From: Cephalopachus bancanus
Lineage: Eukaryota; Chordata; Mammalia; Primates; Tarsiidae
Assembly (NCBI GenBank): GCA_027257055.1
Contig: JAPVLO010000055.1
Location: 10,005,501-10,069,500, forward strand
DNA length: 64,000 nucleotides
Direction: 5' to 3'
Made by a program: the position numbers and the translations under genes. The first letter of the stretch is position 1. Every line of letters starts with the position of its first letter. Positions 1 to 11,563 of the stretch are shown here, in pieces. The notes beneath the pieces were generated by a model, which worked only from the letters and a program-made list of their open reading frames with translations, did not search any database and was not told where the DNA came from.

Positions 1-117
1 GTCTCGGGAACACCTCAACCCAGAGGAAGCTGGGGTGTAAAAAGCTAGACTTTCCAAATGGCCTCAGGAACAGCACGCTCAGGTTACTCAGGTGGCTCAA
101 GCACTGTGCACAGCTGT

Positions 118-356
118 CACCTCCTGCTCCTCCTCCCCCTCCTCCCCTCCCCCTCTTCCCCTCCCCATCTTCTCCTCCCCTTCTCCTACTGTACCTCCTC
201 CTCTCCTTTCTCCTATCTTCCTCCTCTTCTCTTCCTCTTGTGCTCCCCCCACCATCTTCAGCTTCATCTTCCTCCGGCTTCTCTCCCTCCTCCCTGTCTT
301 CCTCCTCTCCCCCTCTCCCTCTTCCCTCTCCTCCTGTTCCCCCTCCATCCCCACCC
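118..356. repeat. Polypyrimidine (CT-rich) tract
   Basis: About 240 bases almost purely C and T on this strand, in irregular cct/tcc/ctt runs, with few purines. It is low-complexity rather than a clean tandem repeat. Open frames through it on both strands read as Ser/Pro/Leu or Glu/Arg/Gly strings and are compositional artefacts. Mirror-symmetric homopurine-homopyrimidine DNA of this kind can adopt triplex structure, which is general knowledge and not shown here. Confidence 0.9.
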
Positions 357-1119
357 CTGGTCCTCTGGGTCCTGAGCCCTCCAGGTGGGCAGTAACCGTG
401 CTACTCTCTGTGAATGTTATCAGAGGAAACACTTGAGTCCTGAGAAGCAAACAGAAACCATTCCACACCTGCTGTCGCTCTGCTTCCTCCGGCCCGACCT
501 CCATCCAGGTGTCCTCATGGGAAGAAAGGGCCCATTCAGAACTGTGGCTGGTGGTTCTCAGCCAAGTTCCCCAAACATGGGGGAAGACACAACAGGAAGC
601 AGCAGAGTCTCGTGGTCACCCCCAGGGCTCGGAGCGGAGTCTACCTACCACCCACTCTGCTGTGTCCTGGCTCTGTGGCAGGCAGCACAGTCCTTGGCCT
701 CGTTTTGATCTGTACCTTGGGTTACTAAGACTGAGACTACTTCATAGGGTTTTAAGAGGGTGGAATGAGATATTGCCTTCGGCCACGTAACACAGTGCAT
801 GGCACCACAATCTGGGAGCCTGTGTGCCTGCCCTGAGCTTCATACATTCATGTTATCTCATTTATTCTTTTCAGCTGTGCCACCTACCTCCTCACACACA
901 CCATTCCAGAGTGCCTTCATCCAGCAGGTGCTTTACATCTCTCCCTGGACACCAGCCCACTGCCTGCCACCAGTCCTTCAGAGAGCCTTCTGGGAACTTC
1001 TCCCACTGCTTGGACACACTTTGTCCTCATTGACCTAATGGTCTTTTCCCCAGTAGATTTCAAGTTAGGCCCAGAACCATGTCTAATAAATGATTATTAA
1101 TGGTTGCTAATGTCTCTGA
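357..1119. other. Unique non-coding sequence
   Basis: No recognisable repeat, exon or RNA gene. Short open frames overlap on both strands without a recognisable domain. An AATAAA-like hexamer near 1085 has no transcript evidence around it. Confidence 0.5.
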
Positions 1120-1290
1120 ACGCTTGTCCCTAAAAGAGCACTTGGCACAAGGGAGGTACTCGATAAGGACTCACTGAATCAACATCTATAGCCCCAGTTC
1201 ATCCCACCGCAGGAGACAGGGCTCAGAGAAATGAAGTGCCCTGCTCATGGCACAGAGCTGGGAAGTGGCATATTGGGAATTCTAAGGCCA
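1120..1290. repeat. MIR/L2-like ancient fragments
   Basis: The first part ('cttggcacaagggaggtact') resembles the sense 3' tail shared by MIR and L2. From about 1205, 'ggctcagagaaatgaagtg' and 'agagctgggaagtggca' read as the MIR core in reverse orientation. Heavily diverged, with no target duplication seen. Confidence 0.6.
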
Positions 1291-2350
1291 ATAGGGCTGA
1301 GGCCCATCGGAGTCCTACTGTCCTTCAGCATCCTGCCCTAGCCTGGGCCAAGGACATGCTGTGTTGCCATGAAGAGTCACCTCCCCCCTCGTTGACTGCA
1401 CAGGTCTAGCATGGAGCACCTTGACGGGGAACAGGATGGCAGCAAAGTCTTTGTCCAAACAAGCCACCCCCAAAAGACTCGAAGGGGCCCTAGCATTGAG
1501 ACCAACAACTGTAACACATGATACTTTAATAGCTGATATATATTGACTTCCTCATCTGCCAGGGACTGTTCCCAGCACATATGATAAAAAATATCTATAG
1601 TCCTTTGATGTCTAAAGCCCTACCTCTGAGTACAAGACAACACATGTAGCTTCAGCCCTCTCCCGCCTCAGGCTGATGTCACTGCCTCTTCAGGGTGATG
1701 TCACTGCCTCAGGTTTATGTCACTGCCCCTCACCAGCAGCACAGCCCCCTCACCAGGTTCCCAAGGCATCCAGGATCTTCCGGCCAGCCAACCACTCTTC
1801 CTTATTTCTCTCATGAATAGTGGGGGTTTTGCCAATATCATAGTGGCAGGCCAAGTACATCCTACCACGTTATTACTGCTGAGTGTGAGCCTGTCTTCCC
1901 AAATGTGCCTGTGGCAATGTCTCCCTGGTAGCCCAGAATAGGCATAGGAGAGTATTTACACCACAGAAATGGGAAAATGCTGCAAAATAAAGGCTGTTTA
2001 TTTTGGGCCGTTGTCAAATGGTTACCAGCATTTCCCTGAAGCCTAGGGTAGCCAGCAGGACAGGACCCCAGCCTATGTCCTCCATGTCACTCTCTATCCT
2101 CCTCTTTGCACCAGGGAGGCCAGCTAGGGACTGGCAGACTTCAGGTGGACATGCCCTTTACGATGGTCAATAGCATGTGAAGTGCACATGTCATGGGGCC
2201 ACAGCTTTGGAGCATCTGTGTTTGCCTCCCGGCCCTAGCATCACTATGAGGTCTCTAAAGTATTATCCCCAAATTCACAGAGTTGGCCAGCCCCCATTTC
2301 CTCATTTACAATAGGAGACCCCCTGGGAATAGCAGACAGGATGGGGTCTT
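1291..2350. other. Unique non-coding sequence
   Basis: No gene or clear interspersed repeat seen. It contains the three-copy short tandem repeat described separately at 1673-1735. Open frames here are short and unsupported. Confidence 0.5.
1673..1735 (+). repeat. Three-copy ~20-bp tandem repeat with CRE-like cores
   Basis: Three successive units contain TGATGTCACTGCCTC, TGATGTCACTGCCTC and TTATGTCACTGCCCC. The TGATGTCA core is one base from the CREB/ATF palindrome TGACGTCA. The copies are imperfect, so the repeat is not brand new. Regulatory meaning is inference only. Confidence 0.7.
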
Positions 2351-2366
2351 GAAAACTATGAAGTCC

Positions 2367-2796
2367 GTTTATTGCAGCTCTAATCACAATAGCAAAAACA
2401 TGGAACCAACTGTGCTGCCCATCGAAATTGGACTGGATAGAAAAACGTGGTACATATACACAATGGAATATTCAGCAGCCATAAAGAAGGACAAGCATAT
2501 GAACTCTGCAGCAATTTGGGTGGATTTAGAGTCCATCATATTCAATGGTCTATCATAGAGACAGAAAACTGAGTAACCACATGTTCTCACTCATAAGTGA
2601 ACCTTGGATAATTATCATAATACTATAAGAAAAGGATTGGCAGTAGTGGGAAACTGCCAGGGGAGGAGGTTACACACCTCATCAACAAGGGTACCTGCAT
2701 AATGAACATTTGTATACCTATCCCTGAATTGTACCCCACATCTTTAAAGTAAAAGATTTAAAAATTAAAAAATAAATAAAAACCACCCCAAAAAAA
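2367..2796 (+). mobile_element. LINE-1, 5'-truncated 3' end (lineage-specific)
   Basis: It carries the end of ORF2, with 'acatggaaccaac' and 'tatacacaatggaatatt' (peptide YIYTMEYSAAIKKD, as in L1 ORF2p C-termini), then the 3' UTR with 'ggcagtagtgggaaactg' and 'gtaccccacatcttta' and an A-rich tail. It is flanked by diverged 16-bp target duplications, gaaaactatgaagtcc (2351-2366) and gaaaattatgaagccc (2797-2812). A dead copy made by target-primed reverse transcription. Confidence 0.92.
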
Positions 2797-3001
2797 GAAA
2801 ATTATGAAGCCCAGTACCATACCAGACATTGCTATTAGGGCAGTCATCCACTTCTGCTTGTGCTTCACCCAGATTTCCACAAGTTTCTCTTCCTCCTGAT
2901 TCACTTTGATCTTCACGAGCTCTCAGAAAATCACCCAGTGAAGTATGCTTGAAGTCTGGCAAACTCAAGAACAAAGAATTGCTTTTCACAGAAGTGCTTC
3001 T

Positions 3002-3332
3002 TCTTCTTCTTCTTTTTTTTTTTTTTTTTTTTTTTGAGTTGGAGTCTCTTACTCCTTCACCGGCTAGAGTGCAGTGGCACACATGCTCACTGCCACCCCA
3101 GCGTCAACCTGCTGGGCTCCAGGGATCCTTCTGCCTCAGACTTCCGAGTAACCAGAAGTACAGACACGTGCTACCACGCCCGGCTATTTTTTAAAATTTA
3201 TTTTATTGTAGAGACAAGGTCTCGCCAAGTTGCCCGGGGCTGGTCTCAAACCCACGCAGGCTCAGGCAATCCACTTGCCGTGGCCTCCCAAAGTGCTGGG
3301 ATTACAGGTTGAGCCACCGAGCCCGGCCCACA
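3002..3332 (-). mobile_element. Alu dimer, strepsirrhine type
   Basis: Reverse-oriented dimeric 7SL-derived SINE. The oligo-T tail with (CTT)n begins at 3002 and the 5' end ('gagcccggcc') lies near 3328. It has the non-simian 'ttgtagagacaaggtctcgccaagttgcc' type sequence. Exact 12-bp target duplications agaagtgcttct lie at 2990-3001 and 3333-3344, so the boundaries are reliable. Confidence 0.95.
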
Positions 3333-3404
3333 AGAAGTGCTTCTAAGACTTGCCCAGCTAAAGCTACAAGATGCTGTGAGAAGTCGCCCCAATGCTGGGG
3401 TGCC

Positions 3405-3510
3405 TCTTTAAGCTCATAACATGTCTCATTTTACAACCGGGGCAGCTGAGGCTTGTTCAAGGTCACAAACCAAACCATCACAGAGCTAAAGCCAGAAGCA
3501 TACAGTATCA
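3405..3510 (-). repeat. MIR fragment
   Basis: Reverse-oriented MIR core: 'ctcattttacaaccggggca', 'gctgaggcttgttcaaggtc', then 'cacagagctaaagccagaa'. Ancient, no boundaries visible. Confidence 0.75.
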
Positions 3511-4437
3511 CATATTAAAACTAGGAGAAATAGTGATTTCCATAACTTACCCATCCAAGGTATGTTTCTGAGTCAAACTTTTCCTGAAGAATTGCAAAGA
3601 GCCACATTAGCCACCCAGCACCTATTGGCATTGTCTTATATGCTGAATTCTCTGGAATGGCCCATTTGCCCTCTCTTTTGTGAGATGGAAGAGTCGGAAG
3701 GCACTTCCAAAACTTCCTTGCATCTAGAGCTCTGGATGAAAAGAAGCATGCACCAAATGGATGCCCTTAAAAGGCAGGAGTGAGATCATTGCTGCTGCAG
3801 AGTCATTGGCAAGATATAGGGCTTTCCCTCAGCAGCATCCCGGTGCCCCTCCTACAGTTCCTGGTGCCTTGATCTGGCTTCTGAGTCCCCGAATAGCCCA
3901 CTTCAGGTGTTCATTCTTCATCAGAAACAGGTCCAGTGCCAGCTTCTTGCTTCCACCTCAGCCCCTCGGGCAGCCTCAGAAGCAGCAATGCTCTCAGTGG
4001 CCAGTTCTGTATCCTTCTAGAAATAATTCCAGAGGCCCAGCTTAGAACCTGTTCCTTCAGCCCATCTGCTGATTTTATAAAGGAAAAACTCCCTGTATTA
4101 AATCCCTTTCTACTTAACATGCCTAGAGGGGTTCCTGTTTCCTGTAATGGTTTCTACCGCACCTACTCTTTGGTTCTCAGATCCAAGCAATTTGCATACT
4201 TTGTGAATTCAAGGAATGGCTACCTGAAAAACCTAGGCGTCTCCATAAAGCCCTTCCCAGATTCAACCATCGGCTCCAATACCTTGTTGAGAAAACGCTG
4301 AAGCTCCAACCTCCTTTAGTTTTTCTATTAATAAGCATCAGAATTTATACTGTACTGGGCTTTTCCTTGCACACACAAGACAAACAAGATATACACTGAT
4401 CTTCTATTTGATCTTCTATTAAGAACAATTTTACATT
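3511..4437. other. Non-coding, possibly an ancient LTR
   Basis: No gene found. The end of the block (about 4060-4160: 'ctgtattaaatccctttcta' then 'gttcctgtttcctg') resembles the polyadenylation region of old mammalian LTRs. I cannot assign a family. The 121-residue frame at 3936-4301 has no recognisable domain. Confidence 0.35.
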
Positions 4438-4900
4438 GGAGACTCAGAAGGGGAAGGGCGAGAAGGGGAGAGGGATGAAATATCACCCATCAGGTACAAT
4501 GTGCACTTTGGTCAGGCCTGGTGACTCAACCTATAATCCCAGCACTTTGGGAGGCCGAAGCAAGTAGATAGCCTGAGCCTGCGGGTTTGAGACCAACGCG
4601 GGCAACTTGGCGAGACCTCCGATCGACAATAAACCAAAAATTAGCTGGGCATAGTAGCACACACCTATAGTTCCGGTTACTTGGAAGGCTGAGGCGGAAG
4701 GATTCCTGGAGCCCAGCAGGTCAACACTGGGGTGGCTGTGAGTGTGCCACCACACTCCAGCCTGGGTGACAGGGTGAGACTTCACCTCAAAAAAACAAAC
4801 AAACAAAAAGCTCACACCTCTTTGCCAGTATACAATGCATTTATGTAACCAAAAACTATTTGTACTCCCCTAAAGCTATTGAAATTTTTAAAAAGAAAAA
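4438..4900 (+). mobile_element. Older LINE-1 3' end, split by an Alu
   Basis: 'ggagagggatgaaatatcac' and 'caggtacaatgtgcacttt' before the Alu, and 'tatacaatgcatttatgtaa', 'tatttgtactcccctaaag' after it, match the 3' UTR of the L1MA/L1PB type shared across primates. The tail at about 4885-4900 is A-rich. The Alu at 4511-4808 interrupts it, so the L1 is older. Confidence 0.8.
4511..4808 (+). mobile_element. Alu dimer, strepsirrhine type
   Basis: Forward dimer from 'ggtcaggcctggtgactcaa' to an A-rich (caaa)n tail. It has 'caacttggcgagacctcc' in the left arm and 'gagcccagcaggtcaac' in the right arm. Moderately diverged, inserted into an older L1 3' UTR. Confidence 0.93.
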
Positions 4901-5516
4901 TTGTATTGGCTCAAACTAAAGTATACTCCACCTGAGACTTCAAGGGACAGAACTCCCTGTAGACTGATGAAAAACCGGGTATCATTCTCCCTCTGTAAAA
5001 TTCTGTAGCTTGATTTTAAACCCAAGGCAAGGCCAGGGTCTTCCATTCCTGGTTAACAGAACAAACCCTTGAGTTCAGCCATGACATGTACCCTCCTGCA
5101 AGGTCATTGCAGATCACTCTCTGATGGGGAAAACCTTGAGGTGGTATTGGCAGAGACAATTGTCCTTTGCTCCTCTTCTGACTTTATTGACAAGTTCAGG
5201 GGTACAGGTCACCTCCCCCCGCCAAGCCCACCACAAGTGAGATCACCCTTAGGAAAAGCAGAACCACATGTTTCTCAGCACTCTTCTGAGTTCATCTCAG
5301 TCATTTGATTCAAGAACTAATTTCAGATCATCTTCCTATTTCTCCTTCGTGTTGTGTCGTCAAAGACACATGTCCAGTTGGTTAACAGAATTAGAAACAT
5401 ACGTCAGTTTCACTAGCAGAGCAAGGAGGGATTTTCCTGAGGAGTTAGTTTCAACACTACCCTCTGAAAGATGAGGCAGCAAAAACCTAGCGAACACTCA
5501 GTAAGAAAGTGCTCAA
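4901..5516. other. Unique non-coding sequence
   Basis: No recognisable repeat or gene. Short overlapping frames only. The last 14 bases (aagaaagtgctcaa) are the left target duplication of the following Alu. Confidence 0.45.
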
Positions 5517-5807
5517 GCCAGGCTCGGTGGCTTAGCCTGTAATCCCGCGCCTTTGGGAGGCTGAGGTGAGTGGATTGCCTGAGCCCGAGGGTTCGAGACC
5601 CACCTGGGCAACTTGGCGAGACCTCATCTCTACAATAAATCAAAAATCAGCCGGCCGTGGTTCTGCACAACTGTAGTTCCAGCTACTTGGAAGGCTGAGG
5701 CGAAAGGATCGCCGGAGCCCAGCACGTCGAGGGTGCGGTGGCCGGGAGCGGCCACTGCACTCCAGTCTGGGCGACAGAGTGAGACTCCAACTCAAAAAAA
5801 AGAAAGA
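5517..5807 (+). mobile_element. Alu dimer, strepsirrhine type, young-looking
   Basis: A little-diverged forward dimer: left arm 'cctgagcccgagggttcgag' with a good Pol III B-box-like GGTTCGAGACC, middle 'acaataaatcaaaaatcagc', right arm 'ggccgggagcggccactgca', tail (aaag)n. Target duplications approximately agaaagtgctcaa / agaaaatgctcaa flank it. Confidence 0.95.
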
Positions 5808-5822
5808 AAGAAAATGCTCAAA

Positions 5823-6159
5823 AGATGAGGGAATCGGGCTCATCCCAGCTCCTTCCCCAACCCTTCTGCTCTCTCTAAGGCTGGGTGGCCCCTGCAAATC
5901 CCACCCACATCCTCAGTCCTACCCCACTTTAGGACAAACCCCGAGGGCAGGGAGAAGGTCTTCCTCAACCCCTCATCATCAGCCCAGACTGCCCATGCTT
6001 GCAGCCTGTTTGCCCATGGACTTGACCATGAGAGGCCCATAGATGGCCTTGCTCTTTTCAAAAAAGATCTTAGAGCTCCCCGCCGATACCATCTCCTGAA
6101 TCAACACTCTCAGTCTGGCATGCTGCGTATTCTTAATTTCATTGTGTTTTAGTTTGTTT
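5823..6159. other. Unique non-coding sequence
   Basis: No gene or repeat recognised. Pyrimidine-leaning, with short overlapping frames on both strands. Confidence 0.45.
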
Positions 6160-7140
6160 TCTTGTTTTGTTTTTTATTGAAAGAATCATATATATACATG
6201 ATAACAAAAATGTCAGAGCACAAAAGGATATATAGCAAAAAAGCAAGCCACTCTCCCCTCCCAGACCTCACACCCTATTCCTTAGAGACGATTCCTATAA
6301 AAAGTCCCCTAGGTACCCTTCCCAATGAGTCCCATACATGCACATGGCCCACGGCTGGCTAGCCTAGAGTTTTTCAGACCGTCTTTCTTTCCTTGCTATT
6401 GCATTGATATAGCCAGATAGTTGCTTTTTCAACCTTCCTTGCAGCTGGAGATGGGCACGTGACCCTAACCTGGCAATGAGATGTACAGATGAGTCAGCTC
6501 ATGACAGGAAGACAAGAGGCCAGGTGACATCTGGGAAGTTCTTGCTTTCCAGATTTAAAAAAAGACAATGTGTCTGGCATTGACCAGTCCCCTTCCTCAT
6601 TCCTTGTGTTTGGGTGTGGGGTTTGGCACTGCAGCAGCCATCTTGGGACCATGAGGTAAAGAGTGTAAGGATAAAAGACCAAAACATTTTATGAAGACAG
6701 AACAGAAGAGAAAGAACCCAAGCCCCTGAAGACATGGTCAGGTGAACAAACACCCACAGCTGCTGACTCCAGACATGCGCTACATGAGAAAAACAAATCC
6801 CTAAGTTTTAAGCAGCGTTAGCTAGGTTTTCTGTTACTTACAGGAGAACCCATCCTAATTGACACAATATACAAGCATCACTTGGGGATTTGCTTCAATT
6901 AGCATGGGTGCAGCAGAGACACAGTCCTCTGCACTTTGCTATCTTCACTCAGCAGTGTGTCTTTGCAATGTTTTCCATACCGGTTCAGACAGGCCTGTCC
7001 CACTCCTCTCAACTTCTCCAGTTTTCCATCATATAGAAACATATTATAAATAAACCCGACTTCCTGCTGAACATTTTCATATGTCGCCTTCAATTTCACC
7101 CTATCCCAAACAACGCTGCGACAAGCATCTCTGTAGCTCC
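6160..7140 (-). mobile_element. Ancient L1M 3'-UTR-like fragment, split by an LTR
   Basis: Two outer pieces (about 6160-6365 and 6885-7140) resemble one reverse-oriented L1M 3' region: 'tttttattgaaagaatcata', 'acaaaaggatatatagcaaa', 'actctcccctcccagacc' before the LTR, and 'ttttccatcatatagaaaca', 'cccaaacaacgctgcgacaa' after it. The inserted LTR is annotated separately. The family call rests on general resemblance. Confidence 0.55.
6366..6880 (+). mobile_element. MaLR (MLT1-type) solo LTR
   Basis: Non-coding LTR of an ancient endogenous retrovirus-like element. Typical MLT1 landmarks are in order: 'ttccttgcagctggagatgg', 'cacgtgaccctaacctggca', 'agcagccatcttgggaccat', 'gacagaacagaagagaaag', and a 3' end with 'ggttttctgttacttacagg'. 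No internal coding region adjoins it, so it is a solo LTR inserted into an older L1M fragment. Confidence 0.75.
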
Positions 7141-7772
7141 ACAGGCCAGAGCCTTCACTCTGGGATCCTTTCCTTGCTCCCTTCACTCCAGAAACTGGGC
7201 ATGCTGAAGCCTCCCTGACTCTCCTGAACCCACCATCACCCAGGGCTCACATCTGATTCCTCTTTTCCTCCCTTCACTCTTCTGCCCACCAGAACCCTAA
7301 GAGCTCACTACCTTGGCCAGAGACTTGGGATCACCTAACCCGTGTCCTGGTTTGGGTAAGTGGCTTTCAGCTTCTTCCTCTGGGACTGAAACCCAGGCCT
7401 GCTCTTAGCTGGGTCTCCCTGCAGCCCACTGCCTCCACTCCACCTTACCCCAGCACCTAGGTCTGCCCTGCAACCCTGCCCTATCACCCCATTTCCAGAA
7501 CCTGCCCCTCCCTGCTTGGGTGAACAGGGCCCACATCAGGCTGACTGAAGCCGGGTGAGCTCCCACAGGAAACAGAATGAGGGACCACACCCCACCTACA
7601 GCCAGGCTCTGGCCCTGGTTTCAGCACCTGTAACCAACCTCAAAAATTCACACCAGAAACCCAAACTCACACCCCAACCAAAATCCCACTTGTTGACAGA
7701 AGCCAACAAATACCACTGCTGGGTAGAGAGGAACACACAGAGATGGGAGACCAGCTAGCTAAGGACACACAA
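7141..7772. other. Unique non-coding sequence
   Basis: C/T-rich, no gene or certain repeat. The last 12 bases (aaggacacacaa) form the left target duplication of the next element. Confidence 0.45.
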
Positions 7773-7903
7773 GCCAGGTGTGGTGGTTCACACCTATAAT
7801 TCCAGCACTTTGAAAGACTGAGGCAGGAGGATCACTTGAGGCCTGGTGTTGAAGACCAACCTGGGCAACATGGCAAGACCTTATCTCCACAAAAGTCAAT
7901 AAA
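7773..7903 (+). mobile_element. Free left Alu monomer (FLAM-like)
   Basis: Only the left arm is present, 'gccaggtgtggtggttcaca' to 'gcaagaccttatctcc', followed by a short A-rich tail. Diverged duplications aaggacacacaa (7761-7772) and aaggaacacatg (7904-7915) flank it, so it inserted as a monomer. Confidence 0.85.
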
Positions 7904-7915
7904 AAGGAACACATG

Positions 7916-8296
7916 AAACAGGCATCCAGATTTAAGCGCTAGAGAAAGTAAATGTGTTTAACATTTCATCAGACCAGAACAGTTTATGCTCACCACCTTA
8001 AGCCCAGTCAGCAAAGGTACACTAAGAGATAAAACACATAGTAGGTGGGGGGGTGGTCTCAGCATAGATGTGCAGGACACATTTTCAGTGCAAAGTCCTG
8101 TCTTCTAGAGCAAAAAGCAATGCTCTCAGATTGGCAGATTTACAAACCTCATTCCAGCATGAGGCAAGGATCCCTGGACCATGGCCTGTGGACCTCTCTC
8201 CAGCTTTCTCCCACTCACCCATTCCCACCAGCCAGCTGCACCTGGGCCTTCAGGAAGCACCCAAAAAGGGTTGTCCTCTGAGACCAGCTGGCCCAT
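7916..8296. other. Unique non-coding sequence
   Basis: No gene or repeat recognised. Contains a G run (gtggggggg) near 8045. Confidence 0.4.
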
Positions 8297-8620
8297 CCTT
8301 CTGCTTTTACAGAGAAGGAAACTGAGGCTCAAAGAGTCACCCAGTCACTTATCAATAGGGCTGGGGACTGAAACACTAAAGCAACCTTCCCTGAGCATCT
8401 CCCAAGTGCCAGGCACTGTCTACACCTGCCTTCAGGACTCACAACTCTCCTTTGAGATACGTAGTTTGTCCCACCTCATTGATCAGACATTGGAAGTTGG
8501 TAGAGGTCGAGTTCCAGATCACACAGCTGATGCGGAGCAGAACTTGGGTAAAAACTCCCCACCTGATTCTCCATCCAAGGCTCCGTTGCTGCTCATGACA
8601 CCACATGCCACTTCTAGGTG
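8297..8620 (-). repeat. MIR-like ancient fragments
   Basis: 'acagagaaggaaactgaggc' followed by 'caaagagtcacccagtcac' is the reversed MIR core. A second, weaker MIR-like stretch covers about 8440-8610 ('ccagatcacacagctgatg'), perhaps a second copy. Boundaries are uncertain. Confidence 0.6.
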
Positions 8621-8689
8621 AGAGTGAAAACTGTGGCTCAGACAGGGAGAGAATGTGTTCATGAAAGGGAGGCCTATTATTAAGCAATA

Positions 8690-9645
8690 AAAATGCAAAA
8701 AAATATAAAAGTGCTTAAAACAGAATTCAGCAGGTGTTCCGTGATCTCCCTAACTAAGGAGGTGCTCAAAACACAAGTGTAGGAGCAGATCACAGAGACA
8801 GATCCCGAAAGAGCTCCCAATGACCAAACTGGAAAGCCTGGGCAACCAAGTAAGTAACTAATGTTGGATTACAACTCAGAGAACCAAATAAATATCCATC
8901 AGTCTGCACCAATATAAATACATAACTGAATAATTAATGGAGAAAAGAGACCACTTGCGCTTACAGAATAGTGCCAAGTAATTTGCGTAGATACTCCTCC
9001 AAGAGGTGGAGCCTGACTACCCCGCCCTCTTGAATGCGGGCTGTGTTTTGTGACTTTCGGCCCAAGGGCACGATGTGGAACGGGATGGGGGCGGGGAGAA
9101 CTTTGCAGCTGAGGAAACCTGACAAACACAACCCCAGCCAGGGGATCAAGGTCAACATCAACAGTGATCAGTCATGTTGATAAGTATGTACCCTTGATGT
9201 GATGCGATAAAAATGGCACTTCACCTCTGTGGGCTTCCTCCCAAAACCCATAACCCCAGTCTAACCATGAGAAAAACACTGTTAGCTAAACCCCTACAAA
9301 ATACCTGACCAAGATCTTGAAAACAGTCAAGGTCATTCAAATAAAGGAGAGTCTGAGAAACTGTCACAGACCAGGGGAGGACACAGAAATGTGACACCCA
9401 AATGTAGCATGGGATCCTGGAACAGAAAAAAACCTTAGGGAAAAACTAGTAAAGTCCAGATCAACTGTGGAGTTCATCAACAGTGGCCTGCCAAGGTGGG
9501 TTTCCTCGTTGTGAGGAATGCACTATAGTAATGCAAACTGCTGGGGTGGGGAGGAAAAGGGGGATCTGGAAATCCTCTGTTCTATCATTGCAATTCTTCT
9601 GCAAATGCACAGCTATTTTAAATAAGAGGTTTACAGTATATCACT
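8690..9645 (+). mobile_element. Ancient LINE-1 (L1M) 3' region
   Basis: Long stretch matching an old mammalian L1 3' UTR: 'gctgaggaaacctgacaaac', 'atcaaggtcaacatcaacag', 'aatggcacttcacctctgtg', 'ctgagaaactgtcacagacc', 'gggatcctggaacagaaaaa' and a final 'gcaattcttctgcaaatgc'. No open ORF2 remains in it. Confidence 0.75.
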
Positions 9646-9659
9646 ACACAGATATGTCT

Positions 9660-9990
<331 letters not shown>

Positions 9991-10974
9991 GTCAGGGGAA
10001 GACAGGCATGAGCTCCAAAGAGCTTGCATGGAGTCTGACGAATTCTAAATGAATGCTAGAGTCCTTGAGAGGCTGCAGGAGGGGTGCACTGATCGCATCC
10101 CACTCCCCACAACACCTCTGAAGGGCTCATTGTTAGATCCTAGGCATCTCTCATGCCCCTGTCCCAGACACTGCTGGTGGGATCAGGTGGTTGAGGGGTT
10201 CAGATTTCCTCTGGGTGTGAAAATGCAAAGTGACCTCGCCAGCCAGGAAAAGAGCAGGTGTCCTCTTTCATCCAGCTGGGGTCACTGTGCCCTAAGGGGC
10301 CCCAAGCAGATCCTTCCTGTCACACAGAGGCCTCAGACCTCATGCTCATGGGACTTGGCTGAACTCCAGGTGGTCAGCTCAGCAGCACTAAACCCACAGC
10401 TAAGCCACGGGAGACCCGGCCTCCCGAGTCCCATGTTGCTGGGCAGAGGAGAGAGGCATTTCAGATGGGCAGGTTGGCCCCCAGCCAGTGGGTCCCCAGA
10501 TGCCATGCAACGCACACCTGAGCAGGTAAGAGAATAGGTGTGTGTAAACAGTATTTGAAAAAGAAAATAGCTGTACAAATACGGCACTTGTTAACACAGG
10601 TGTTTACAGGTGGAATTATTTTTCCAGGGCTGCTATCTCCCAGACTTCTTTGTGAGTCTCAGCTCACACCTGCAGGGACTTTCCTCCAAAGTGAAGGCCC
10701 GGAGGGGAAGTGGATAGTCCATATCGATTTTACCAAGCAGGAGGTCAGCGATCAGCTCCAGGCCGGGCCAGTTTTCGGTTTCCCTCACTGGACTCACTTC
10801 CATTTTTCTAACCTGCTCTAACAAGATCAGGCCTGCTCTCCACTTCCTGCTTAGCTGAGGAGACAGCTCATGGCCACGGCAGGGCGGTGACAGCCAGACG
10901 CCTGCTCCCCGGGGCCAGGGCTGCCGGCTACTCTCCAGGCATGATGATCTGATCCTGGTCTCCTGTCCCCAGGG
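9991..10974. other. Unique non-coding sequence
   Basis: GC-moderate, no recognisable repeat. A 162-residue open frame at 10049-10537 has no identifiable domain, and 62-84 residue frames overlap it on the other strand, so I do not call a gene. Confidence 0.45.
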
Positions 10975-11095
10975 GGAAGCTCATGATTTGTATTTTATAG
11001 ACGAGGAAACTGAAAACATTTGCTCAAAGTCACAAAGCTAATAAGTGGACAATGCTGCGCCAACATCAAGCCCATGTAGAACACAAAGCCGCAGC
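10975..11095 (-). repeat. MIR fragment
   Basis: 'attttatagacgaggaaact' , 'gctcaaagtcacaaagctaa', 'taagtggacaatgctg' match the reversed MIR core in order. Confidence 0.85.
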
Positions 11096-11169
11096 TGGAA
11101 AGGCCTCCAGCAGGGCTCTCTGTGGGACACCCAGAAGCACACACATCTTCAACTTAAAATAGTAGAGTT

Positions 11170-11475
11170 CGCTGGGCATGGCACCTCACACCTGTAATCC
11201 CATCAGTTTGGGAGGCCGAGGCAGGAGGATTATTTGAGCCCAGGAGTTAGAAACCCGCCTAGGCAACATAGCGAGACCTCATCTCTACAAAAAAAAAAAA
11301 ATTAAAAGTAAGATTAGCCCCAGTTATGAGGGAGGGTAAGGCAGAAGGAATCCCTGAGCCCAAGAGTTAGAGGCTGCAGTGAGCCATGATCATGCCACAG
11401 CACTCAAGCCTGGGCAACAGAACACAACCTTGACTCAAATAAACAAGCAAACAAACAGATAGATGGATAAATCGA
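11170..11475 (+). mobile_element. Alu dimer, older J-like
   Basis: Forward dimer: 'gctgggcatggcacctcaca' start, mid A-run at about 11288-11302, right arm 'ggctgcagtgagccatgatc', tail with (aaac)n/(gata)n. Possible diverged duplications aaaatagtag / aaaatggtag. It is the older ancestral type, lacking the strepsirrhine left-arm signature. Confidence 0.88.
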
Positions 11476-11563
11476 TAAAATGGTAGGGCCTATTACTATG
11501 CAGTACCTCAGAAGCAGATAGTACTGTCAGGTGGCAGCAAGCACCAAAGTATAAAAATTATGA

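Noticed and set aside
58..504. Overlapping Ser/Pro/Leu-rich and Glu/Arg-rich open frames of 105-135 residues
   Set aside because: They are produced by the polypyrimidine tract; frames are open on both strands only because C/T-only DNA lacks stop codons.
5517..5807. tRNA-like B-box (GGTTCGAGACC) considered as a tRNA gene
   Set aside because: It is the internal Pol III promoter of an Alu; no cloverleaf or acceptor stem. The same applies to the other Alus.
10049..10537. 162-residue open frame
   Set aside because: No domain, no splice or promoter context, and overlapping minus-strand frames of 65 and 84 residues.
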